NCBI GenBank assembly: GCA_018062105.1 | Contig: JAGOSV010000002.1 | Location: 1 to 64,000 of the forward strand | Length of the DNA stretch: 64,000 nucleotides | Reading direction: 5' to 3' | Source: Sterolibacterium sp. | Lineage (GTDB): Bacteria > Pseudomonadota > Gammaproteobacteria > Burkholderiales > Rhodocyclaceae | Shown here: in pieces, positions 45,928 to 52,947 of the stretch | How the letters are laid out: each line of letters opens with the position of its first letter | Numbering within the stretch: the stretch's first letter is position 1 | The notes under the pieces: model-generated | Told to the model about the DNA's origin: nothing | Database searches by the model: none | The model's input: only the letters and a program-made list of their open reading frames with translations | Made by a program: the position numbers and the translations under genes

Positions 45928-45943
45928 TTATCGCTCATTTATC
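45916..45943 (-). repeat. 11-bp tandem duplication over the dch start codon
   Basis: On the minus strand GATAAATGAGC is duplicated, so ATGAGCGATAAATGAGCGATAAA is produced. The upstream copy encodes a four-codon frame (MSDK, stop) whose TGA overlaps the dch ATG as ATGA. It could work as a reinitiation mini-cistron. Confidence 0.8.
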
Positions 45944-45963
45944 AGGCCATGTGGGTGACCAAA

Positions 45964-45987
45964 ATTCCACAATTCCACAATTCCACA
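45964..45987. repeat. 8-bp tandem repeat ATTCCACA x 3
   Basis: Three exact units in the spacer between dch and the upstream oxidoreductase gene. No gene overlaps it. Confidence 0.85.
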
Positions 45988-46067
45988 ATCCCTTTTCAGG
46001 ATCAATCAACTGTCCATCGGCAATATCAATGGACGAATGAGCTGAGAGCACATCCATAAACAAATCA

Positions 46068-48704
46068 TCAAAACAGATCATCCAGTGCATCCTCGCCGAT
46101 GCCCGGCGGCAACCGGCCGTGCTGTGCGCTATAGGCTTGCAGCAGCTCGCTCTCGCGCTGACTGTAGTAATGCGCCGGCTCAATACTGAAAAACAGCGGC
46201 ACGCCATCACCCTGCTGTGCCAGCAGCAGGGCCAGTGCGGCCTGCAGATCGGCCACGCCCTTGATCGCCAGCACCTGCTTGTTGGCATCGAAAAGAAAAT
46301 ACACCCCGGACTCAGCCGGCAGGGCATGCACTGCCACCGCCTCCAGCGGATGCCAGGATTCGGGCGGCATCTGCGCTTCACCGATGTCATGCATCAGGTT
46401 GCACTTGAGACAGCGCTGGCCTTCGGCGACAGCATCGGCAACGCTGTAGCAATGCTCGACCTCATCCCAGTGACGCCGCGCTTCAACCGGCTGCCTGGGC
46501 ACTGCCTGCTGGCGACGCTGATTGAACTCTTCCTCACGACCGATCCAGGGGTCGGTCTGCCAGCCACGCCCTGTCTCATCGAGCAGCGTCTCGTCGATGT
46601 CTCCATCTCCGCCCAGAAAACGATCGATGGCCGATGCCGCCTGTCGCCCCTGCGCCACGGCATCGATCAGGCTCTTCGGCCCGAGCACTGCATCGCCACC
46701 AGCAAACACTTTTCCTCCGCCCACCAGCCGCCCTTCGGCATCAACGGCAATGCGTCCTTCTGCCGTGCAAACCAATCCAGCCAATCCAGCTACCTGCTGA
46801 CCAACGGCAGCAATGACAAGATCCGTCGTATCCGTCGTCATGCTGCCTGGTACCTGCTCCAGATGCCGGTAACCCAGCACATTCGGCCGGCTCAACCGGG
46901 TCGCTACCCAATCGATGTCCAGCCCCGGGTCTGCCCCATCCGCCCCATCCACCACACTCTCTGCCTTGCGAAAAGCCACGGGTGTGCGCTGGAAACGGGT
47001 CTGCACCCCTTCCTCCAGACAGGCTGCCACCTCGGGCGCATGCGCCGGCATTTCTGCCCGGGTACGCCGATACACCAGCTCGACTGCTGCGCCCTCTCCG
47101 GCCAGACGCAACGCACTGCGTGCCACATCACAGGCCACATCGCCCCCACCGATGACGGTCACGCGCTGCGGCAATGCCGTGCAACGGCCTTGCGCCACCT
47201 CGCGCAAAAAGCCGATTCCATCCACCACGCCGGCCAGACCCGCCCCCGGCACTTCCAGCGGAGCTGCCTGCTGTGCGCCGATGGCAACAAACAGGGCATC
47301 GAAGCCCTGCGCCTCCAGTATCGCCAGATCGTCGATGCGCGTATCGAAATGAAAGGTCACACCCAGCGCCGCCACATCAGCCACCTCGGCATCGATCACC
47401 GCACGCGGCAGGCGATAGGCCGGGATGCCGTAACGCGCCATGCCCCCGGCCGCCGGCATGGCCTCGAACACCGTCACGGCATGTCCCTTCTTCGCCAGGT
47501 AAAACGCCGCTGTCAGACCCGCCGGCCCGGCACCGATCACGGCCAGCCGCCGCCCCGTCGGCGGCGCACGGCGCTGCAATTCACGCCAGCGGCCATCATC
47601 ACGCTCGGCAGCGATGCGCTTGAGGCTGCGAATGGACAGCGGATCATCGAGATTCCCCCGCCGGCAATCACTCTCACACGGCGCGTAGCAGGCACGGCCG
47701 AGGATACCGGGGAAGGGCAGTTTCTCACGCACCACGGCATTGGCCTCGCTGAAACGCCCCAGACCGGCCAGCTGCACATAACGTGGCACGTCGATACCCG
47801 CCGGGCAGGCTGTGGTGCAGGGTGCTACCCCGCCCTGCTTTTGCACAGCACTCAGGGTGCGGTCGAGCAAGGCACCGGTCGGACAGACCTCAACACAGGC
47901 ATTGCAGAACTTGCAGCCAGATTCCATCAATGTATCGGCCACCGGCCCAACCCAGCGACGGCCGTTCGTCTGCTTCACCTCCAGACAGCCAACACCGCGC
48001 ACCTCGTTGCAGGCCACCAGACAGCGGCGGCAGTCGATGCACAGGTTGTAATCCCGGTCATAAAACGGCTCGTCCCGAACCACCGGCAAGCGATTGGCCT
48101 GCGGATCGTATTCCGGGGTTGCTTCCGGGATGATGATGTAATCAGCCACCTTGCGCAGCGCGCAATGGCTCATGATCGAGCAGCAGCGCTCCTCGACGGT
48201 ATTGTTGAAGCAGCACATGACACGGCTGCAACCATCGCGTTGCGGACAGGTCAGACAGACATGCGGATGATGTTCGAGGATTTGCGCCAGAGCTGTCTGA
48301 CGCGCCTGCTGAAGACTTGCCGTATGGGTGATGACCTGCAAGCCTGCCGCCACCGGCACGGCACAGGCGTGATGCACCCCGGCCACACCCACAAGTTCGA
48401 CGAGACACAGACCGCAGCCACCGCCCCCGCTACCATTCCCACCGCCGCCCTCCTGCGAGGTCGAGCAGACCATCGGCAAGTCAGGATACGCGCACAGAGC
48501 AGGAATGTAGATACCGGCCGCCGCAGCCGCAGCCAGCAGCGTCTCTCCCATCCGCACCTCGACCGGCTTGCCATCGATCTGCAAGGTCAGCCGCACCGCT
48601 GGAGAGCGTGCCGTTTCATTCGCCGCGCCATTTCTGCCCAGCCCGTCCTGCCTGGCTGTCCCGGCCATACGGCGATGTACGGTGATGATGGCCACCTGAC
48701 TCAT
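46068..48704 (-). CDS. Large 2Fe-2S/4Fe-4S/FAD oxidoreductase, BzdV-like ferredoxin reductase
   Basis: 878 aa. Order: NuoG-like 2Fe-2S domain (about 38-125; cysteines in IPALCAYPD, GGCGLCLVE and HHAC) with an unusual Gly/Ser/Asn insertion; His/Cys-rich NuoG site HHPHVCLTCPQRDGC; two 4Fe-4S sites (CIDCRRCLVAC, CKFCNACVEVCP); then a GltD-type FAD/NAD(P) module with VIGAGPAGLTAAFYLAKKG and VTVIGGGDVACDVARSA; C-terminal tail (about 790-870) resembling a GIY-YIG fold. Homologues in bzd operons are taken to pass electrons from NAD(P)H to the ferredoxin that feeds benzoyl-CoA reductase. Stop and start overlap with the next gene by 4 bp. Confidence 0.85.
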   Translation of the reverse strand: MSQVAIITVHRRMAGTARQDGLGRNGAANETARSPAVRLTLQIDGKPVEVRMGETLLAAAAAAGIYIPALCAYPDLPMVCSTSQEGGGGNGSGGGGCGLCLVELVGVAGVHHACAVPVAAGLQVITHTASLQQARQTALAQILEHHPHVCLTCPQRDGCSRVMCCFNNTVEERCCSIMSHCALRKVADYIIIPEATPEYDPQANRLPVVRDEPFYDRDYNLCIDCRRCLVACNEVRGVGCLEVKQTNGRRWVGPVADTLMESGCKFCNACVEVCPTGALLDRTLSAVQKQGGVAPCTTACPAGIDVPRYVQLAGLGRFSEANAVVREKLPFPGILGRACYAPCESDCRRGNLDDPLSIRSLKRIAAERDDGRWRELQRRAPPTGRRLAVIGAGPAGLTAAFYLAKKGHAVTVFEAMPAAGGMARYGIPAYRLPRAVIDAEVADVAALGVTFHFDTRIDDLAILEAQGFDALFVAIGAQQAAPLEVPGAGLAGVVDGIGFLREVAQGRCTALPQRVTVIGGGDVACDVARSALRLAGEGAAVELVYRRTRAEMPAHAPEVAACLEEGVQTRFQRTPVAFRKAESVVDGADGADPGLDIDWVATRLSRPNVLGYRHLEQVPGSMTTDTTDLVIAAVGQQVAGLAGLVCTAEGRIAVDAEGRLVGGGKVFAGGDAVLGPKSLIDAVAQGRQAASAIDRFLGGDGDIDETLLDETGRGWQTDPWIGREEEFNQRRQQAVPRQPVEARRHWDEVEHCYSVADAVAEGQRCLKCNLMHDIGEAQMPPESWHPLEAVAVHALPAESGVYFLFDANKQVLAIKGVADLQAALALLLAQQGDGVPLFFSIEPAHYYSQRESELLQAYSAQHGRLPPGIGEDALDDLF

Positions 48705-48985
48705 GACGCGAACAGATCATCGTCACCGGCAGCTTCCACCATCCCGCCCACCGGGATTCGGGTATACAGCCGACCCACCGGAGAACCGCCCACGGAAGGG
48801 AAACATGCACCGCAGCCCGAAGTCACGCCCTCATGCACGACCAGCACCTCGTAGCCAAGCGCACGATAATTTTCAGCCAGCTCGGACAAACGTGGCTCAT
48901 CGATGACCGTCTGACACTGCCAGCCTTCATCCAGCAGCACATCGCGGTCATTCCCGCCAGCAGTCCGGACGTACTCACCAGTCAT
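48701..48985 (-). CDS. Small conserved protein of benzoyl-CoA operons
   Basis: 94 aa, unknown function. Contains WQCQTVIDEPRLSELAENYRALGYEVLVV (a helical, ferredoxin-like-fold stretch) and a CGAC pair in TSGCGACFPS. In bzd clusters a small gene of this kind (bzdU position) lies between ferredoxin and oxidoreductase; assignment is by place only. Overlaps ferredoxin by 11 bp and the oxidoreductase gene by 4 bp, so translation is tightly coupled. Confidence 0.75.
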   Translation of the reverse strand: MTGEYVRTAGGNDRDVLLDEGWQCQTVIDEPRLSELAENYRALGYEVLVVHEGVTSGCGACFPSVGGSPVGRLYTRIPVGGMVEAAGDDDLFAS

Positions 48986-49256
48986 GTTTCAACGCCTCCG
49001 ACGGGCAAGCCGCGACACACGGCAAGCGCACTGCGCCTGCAGCCGGCTTGCAGGCAGCACAATCCGCCGCCAGTGTGCGACGGTGCGCCTCGGCCACCTG
49101 GATCACTTCATCGTCATAATCATCGACCACGACCTCGAACAGTCGCTGCGGACAGGCTGCCAGACAGGGGCGTGACACACAGTCGATACAGCAATCAGTG
49201 TCGATGCGGATGTAATAAGCCCCGGAGCCATCCTGGTAACCATAATTGGCGATCAT
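48975..49256 (-). CDS. 2[4Fe-4S] ferredoxin (bzdM-like)
   Basis: 93 aa. Two cluster motifs: CIDCVSRPCLAACP and CAACKPAAGAVRLPCVAACP; the second has a longer spacer between the CxxC and CxxxCP halves, as in ferredoxins of benzoyl-CoA reductase operons (low potential donors). ATG 49256 has GAGGAA at 8 nt. The in-frame extension upstream overlaps the bzdQ-like gene and has no conserved feature. Probable electron donor to benzoyl-CoA reductase. Confidence 0.9.
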   Translation of the reverse strand: MIANYGYQDGSGAYYIRIDTDCCIDCVSRPCLAACPQRLFEVVVDDYDDEVIQVAEAHRRTLAADCAACKPAAGAVRLPCVAACPSEALKHDW

Positions 49257-49287
49257 GGTGAATTCCTCAAGCCTCCGGCCACCTGTC

Positions 49288-50181
49288 TCAGGCAGCCTTG
49301 GCCGCCTGCTTTTGCAGCAGCGTATGGGCAAACAGGGCCGCCCCAAGCGCACCGGCAATCTGGCTGTCCCAGGGGGAATGAACAGCATTCACCCCCAGTA
49401 GCTTCTCGATGCGCCTCACGACACCCGGATTTTTGGCAATGCCGCCGGTGATGAAAAAATCGCCGGCCGGATCAACCCCGACGCGCTCGATCAACGCCAC
49501 CACCCGTTCGGCCATCGCCTGACAATACGCGGCAATCACCTTGTTCTTGGTGTAGCCGGCCTTCAGCATGCCCAGCGCCTCGGATTTGGCGAACACCACG
49601 CAGATCGACGACACCGCCGGCGGCTCGGCATCGATATCGAAGGAACGCGCCCCCAGTTCGCTGACCGGAATCTGCATCAGGTCGGCAATCACCTCCATGC
49701 CGCGCCCGGTGCCAGCCGCGCACTTGTCATTCATCAGAAACTGGGTGACCTTGCCGCGTTCATCGCAACGGATGGCCTTGCAATCCTGGCCGCCCATGTC
49801 GAGGAGGGTACGCACCGTCGGCCCCACCATGTAATTGGCACCGCGGGCATGGCAGGCGATTTCCGTCAGTGTCTTGTGAGCAAACGGCACATTGACCCGC
49901 CCGTAGCCAGTACCGACGATGTAGTGAATATCGGCCAGTGTCATGCCACTCTTGTCGAGCACGCCATCGAGGGCGCGCCGCGCCGAATCCGGGCTGTCGT
50001 TGCCGGTGCGTGTGCTGTGGTAACCCAAGAGCTTGCCATCGACACACACCACCGCCTGCGAGCTGACCGAGCCAACATCGATGCCCGCCGTAACGCGCTG
50101 CGCCGCACGCCAGTCGCACGTCTCATCGACCCAGCAATGCTCCGCCCAGCGCCAGTACTCCTTCTTCTCAGCCAGACTCAC
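49288..50181 (-). CDS. bzdQ: Benzoyl-CoA reductase ATPase subunit, BzdQ/BcrD type
   Basis: 297-aa ASKHA ATPase: phosphate loop GIDVGSVSSQAVV, GTGYGRVNVPFA, DMGGQDCKAI, and the cluster-binding cysteines in NDKCAAGTGRGMEV and SSICVVFAKSEAL, then ITGGIAKNPGVV. It matches the BcrD/BzdQ subunit (about 280-300 aa), which with a BcrA/BzdP partner couples ATP hydrolysis to electron transfer. The partner and the BcrBC/BzdNO subunits are not in the window. Starts are all GTG: 50205, 50187 or 50181; the last has the best site (GAGG) and lies 20 nt after the rmuC stop. Confidence 0.87.
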   Translation of the reverse strand: MSLAEKKEYWRWAEHCWVDETCDWRAAQRVTAGIDVGSVSSQAVVCVDGKLLGYHSTRTGNDSPDSARRALDGVLDKSGMTLADIHYIVGTGYGRVNVPFAHKTLTEIACHARGANYMVGPTVRTLLDMGGQDCKAIRCDERGKVTQFLMNDKCAAGTGRGMEVIADLMQIPVSELGARSFDIDAEPPAVSSICVVFAKSEALGMLKAGYTKNKVIAAYCQAMAERVVALIERVGVDPAGDFFITGGIAKNPGVVRRIEKLLGVNAVHSPWDSQIAGALGAALFAHTLLQKQAAKAA

Positions 50182-50201
50182 AACCACCTCACCCTCTCCC
50201 C

Positions 50202-51617
50202 TCACTCCTCACGCACCAACATTTCCGGTGCCTGCAGGCCACGTGGTGCCACCTCGATGCCGACCATCTCACGCAGTTCCTTGCCCTCCGGCGTGACCTT
50301 GAGATCACGGAATTTTCTGGCCGACACCAGCACCCGCGACTCCAGCGATGCCAGCGATTTGTTATAGGCACCGACAGCATTGCCCAGATGCTTGCCGACG
50401 TCACCCCAATGGTCGGCCAGCACTGCCATGCGCTCGTAGAGCTCCTTGCCAAGCACGCTGATCTGCTGGGCATTCTCGGTCAGTGCCTCCTGCTTCCATC
50501 CATAGGCCACGGCACGCAGCAGCGCGATCAGCGTGGTCGGTGTGGCGAGGATCACACGCTGCTCGACGCCAGCCTCGATCAGGGCCGGATCCACCTCCAG
50601 CGCGGCGCTGTAGAACACCTCGCCGGGCAGGAACAGCACGACAAAATCCGGCGAAGGCTGGAACTGCTCCCAGTAGGACTTGCGTCCCAGCTTGACCAGA
50701 TGCTCGCGTACCTGACGCGCATGGACATTCAGCCGGCTGCGCCGTGTCTCATCCTCCGCGGCCTCCAGTGCATCGAGATAACCCGCCAGAGGAACCTTGG
50801 CATCGACCACGATGTTCTTGCCACCCGGCAGACGCACGACCAAATCCGGGCGCAGCTGTCCCTCTTCGGTGCCCACACTTTCCTGCTCGAAGAAATCGCA
50901 ATGATCGAGCATGCCGGCCATCTCGACGACACGTTTCAGTTGCAACTCACCCCAGCGCCCGCGTGTCTGTGGCGCACGCAGCGCCTTGACCAGATTCGCT
51001 GTCTCCAGCCGGAGCGTGCCCTGCGACTCGGCCAGCGACTTAACCTGCTCGGTCAGCGTGGCATACGCATCCACCCGTGACTTCTCGACCGCCTGTACCT
51101 GCTGCTCGAATTTCTCCAGCGACACCTTGACGGGTGCTACCAGTTCGCCGATGGCCTGCTGACGCTTTTCCAGCTCGCCGCGCGCCCCTTCCTGATACTT
51201 TTCCAGCGTCGTCCGGGCCAGTTCGAGAAAGGATTGATTGTTACGCTGCAAGGCATCGGCCGACAGCGCCTTGAAAGCATCCGCCAGAGATAAGCGCGCC
51301 GCCTCGAGCGTCGCCAGCTTCTCGGCGCTGCTGCGCTGTTCTTCCTCCAGACGGGCACTCAGCTCTGCCCTGCCCGCCGTCAGCACAATCACACTCTGAC
51401 GCAAGCTTTGTGCTTCCTCCTGTGCGCCAGCAAGGTGCTCCTGCAGGCGCACCACCTCCGCCTCACGCGCCGCCAGCCGCTCCTGCAGGGTCGCCTGTAC
51501 TGCCCCAGCCTCCAGGCTGGCCAACCGCTGCAAGGCAGCCAGATGCCGCCGCAGCCAGACGGTGACAACGATGGTGACCAGCACCCCGCCCCCCACAAAC
51601 GACCAGATCATGTCCAT
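50202..51617 (-). CDS. rmuC: DNA recombination protein RmuC
   Basis: 471 aa: N-terminal transmembrane anchor (WSFVGGGVLVTIVVTVWL), long coiled coil (about 30-190) and a C-terminal nuclease-like domain with RGRWGELQLKRVVEMAGML and PGGKNIVVDAKVPLAGYLDA, HVRQVREHLVKLGRKSYW-like region. Homologues limit inversions at repeats. It reads in the same direction as the bzd-like genes and its stop lies right before bzdQ; probably a coincidental upstream neighbour rather than part of the pathway. Confidence 0.93.
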   Translation of the reverse strand: MDMIWSFVGGGVLVTIVVTVWLRRHLAALQRLASLEAGAVQATLQERLAAREAEVVRLQEHLAGAQEEAQSLRQSVIVLTAGRAELSARLEEEQRSSAEKLATLEAARLSLADAFKALSADALQRNNQSFLELARTTLEKYQEGARGELEKRQQAIGELVAPVKVSLEKFEQQVQAVEKSRVDAYATLTEQVKSLAESQGTLRLETANLVKALRAPQTRGRWGELQLKRVVEMAGMLDHCDFFEQESVGTEEGQLRPDLVVRLPGGKNIVVDAKVPLAGYLDALEAAEDETRRSRLNVHARQVREHLVKLGRKSYWEQFQPSPDFVVLFLPGEVFYSAALEVDPALIEAGVEQRVILATPTTLIALLRAVAYGWKQEALTENAQQISVLGKELYERMAVLADHWGDVGKHLGNAVGAYNKSLASLESRVLVSARKFRDLKVTPEGKELREMVGIEVAPRGLQAPEMLVREE

Positions 51618-51790
51618 CGGGCGATTTTACCCCACCCCCAGGTACGGAACCGGAAGCAACCCAAGCTGTCCACGCACACGCACGAATCGCTGCACGCACC
51701 CGTCGCTGCGCCTGCAACCGCCACATCACCAGATGATGCAGTGCATAATGATCCGCTGTCCCCTCTTTTTTCACCCTCAAGGAGCGCACC

Positions 51791-52363
51791 ATGAATCACC
51801 GCCACAAGAACCGCCTGTTTCTCCTTCTCGCCACCATCGGCCTGCTGGGTTTCGGTACTGCCCAGGCGCAACCCTACGGCATGATGGGCTGGGGCGGACA
51901 CTGCCCACAGGCACAGGGGCAAGGCAAGGGTGCCTGGCAGCCGATGGATGCCAAGGCTCGCCAGGCGCGAACCACCGAGCACCTCGACCGCTTCAAGGCT
52001 GAGCTCAAGATCACCGCTGCCCAGGAAAGCGCCTGGCAGGGCTTTGCCGAGAAAGCCCGCCAGCAATTCGACAGCATGCCTGAGCAATGCCCGATGGTCG
52101 CTGCCAATACCACACCAACCACACCAACCACCCCGCTCTCCGCGCCGGAGCGCATGGACAAAGGCATTGAGTTCATGAAACAGCGACTGACACACATGGA
52201 AGCCATGAGCGCCGCCATGAAAGACCTGTATGCCGCGCTGACGCCGGAACAGAAGACCGTCGCCGACCAGCACTTCAACCGCTCATTCCAGTCAATGCAG
52301 GGACAAAGACGCGGGCAAGGACGCGGGCAAGGCCGTGGCCGCATGATGCAGCAAAACCGCTGA
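51791..52363 (+). CDS. Spy/CpxP-like periplasmic protein (LTXXQ family)
   Basis: 190 aa with signal peptide LFLLLATIGLLGFGTAQA. Helical body with KAELKITAAQESAWQGFAEKARQQF and LYAALTPEQKTVADQHF, matching the LTxxQ motif of Spy/CpxP chaperones, plus a Thr/Pro linker and a basic Gly/Arg/Gln-rich tail (RRGQGRGQGRGRMM). Good site AAGGAG. Likely a stress-related chaperone or metal-binding protein. A clear hairpin terminator follows. Confidence 0.88.
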   Translation: MNHRHKNRLFLLLATIGLLGFGTAQAQPYGMMGWGGHCPQAQGQGKGAWQPMDAKARQARTTEHLDRFKAELKITAAQESAWQGFAEKARQQFDSMPEQCPMVAANTTPTTPTTPLSAPERMDKGIEFMKQRLTHMEAMSAAMKDLYAALTPEQKTVADQHFNRSFQSMQGQRRGQGRGQGRGRMMQQNR

Positions 52364-52379
52364 TCCTTCCTGGCTCAGC

Positions 52380-52424
52380 GCCGCCGCACCTTGCTGCGCT
52401 TGCAGCAGCGGCGGCTTGCGTTTT
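52380..52424 (+). terminator. Rho-independent terminator-like structure after the Spy-like gene
   Basis: GCCGCCGC (52380-52387) pairs with GCGGCGGC (52408-52415), with an inner TGCTGC-GCTT-GCAGCA stem, followed by TTGCGTTTT. Long, GC-rich and placed 17 bp after the stop codon. Confidence 0.6.
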
Positions 52425-52446
52425 CCCTGGACATGGCGCAAACTAA

Positions 52447-52465
52447 ATAAGTGTTTGCTTATATT
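52447..52465 (+). promoter_or_regulatory. Operator-like inverted repeat and -10 before the DUF302 gene
   Basis: ATAAG (52447-52451) and CTTAT (52458-52462) are inverted around 6 nt and run into TATATT, a possible -10 box. The shape resembles ArsR-family operators, but no regulator gene is adjacent. AGGAG precedes the ATG at 52489. Confidence 0.35.
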
Positions 52466-52488
52466 CAACCCTGACAGGAGTCTGCACC

Positions 52489-52878
52489 ATGTCCCCCTAC
52501 AGCATCGTCGATAGCAACAAACCTTTTGAACAGGCTGCGGCCGATCTGGAAGCCGCCGTCAAACGCCACAACTTCGGTGTCCTCCACATCCACGACATCG
52601 GCCAGACCCTGCGCAGCAAAGGGCAGGATTTCACAGAGCAGTGCCGGGTTTTCGAGGTCTGCAATCCGCAACAGGCGCAACGCGTCCTGTCGGTCGATCT
52701 GCGCCTCAACATGGCGCTGCCCTGCCGCATCTCGGTCTACACCGAACAGGGCAAGACCCGCATCGGCATGATCCCTCCGGCGGCCGTCCTCTCCACCCTC
52801 TCCCCGGATCCCGCCCTGCAAGGCATCGCCGCAGAAGTCGGCCGCGCCTTGCAGACCATGATCGACGAAACCCGCTGA
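52489..52878 (+). CDS. DUF302 domain protein
   Basis: 129-aa single-domain protein: PFEQAAADLEAAVKRHNFGVLHIHDIGQTL, CRVFEVCNPQQAQRVLSVDLRLNMALPCRISVYTEQGKTRIG, fitting DUF302. Cysteines at three sites may bind ligand. Cytoplasmic, function unknown; relatives often lie near sulfur or stress genes. Confidence 0.9.
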   Translation: MSPYSIVDSNKPFEQAAADLEAAVKRHNFGVLHIHDIGQTLRSKGQDFTEQCRVFEVCNPQQAQRVLSVDLRLNMALPCRISVYTEQGKTRIGMIPPAAVLSTLSPDPALQGIAAEVGRALQTMIDETR

Positions 52879-52947
52879 GCGCCGTCGTCGTTCCGGGCAC
52901 TGCACCACGACACCACTACACCACTACACGGCAACACCACGCAGGCA

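Noticed and set aside
45935..46390. 151-codon minus frame whose end runs through the ATTCCACA repeats
   Set aside because: Most of it is an alternative frame of the oxidoreductase gene; the tail NCGIVEFW comes from the tandem repeat.
46119..48854. 911-codon open frame antisense to the oxidoreductase gene
   Set aside because: A mirror of high-GC codon usage; the minus strand carries clear Fe-S and nucleotide-binding motifs, the plus frame none.
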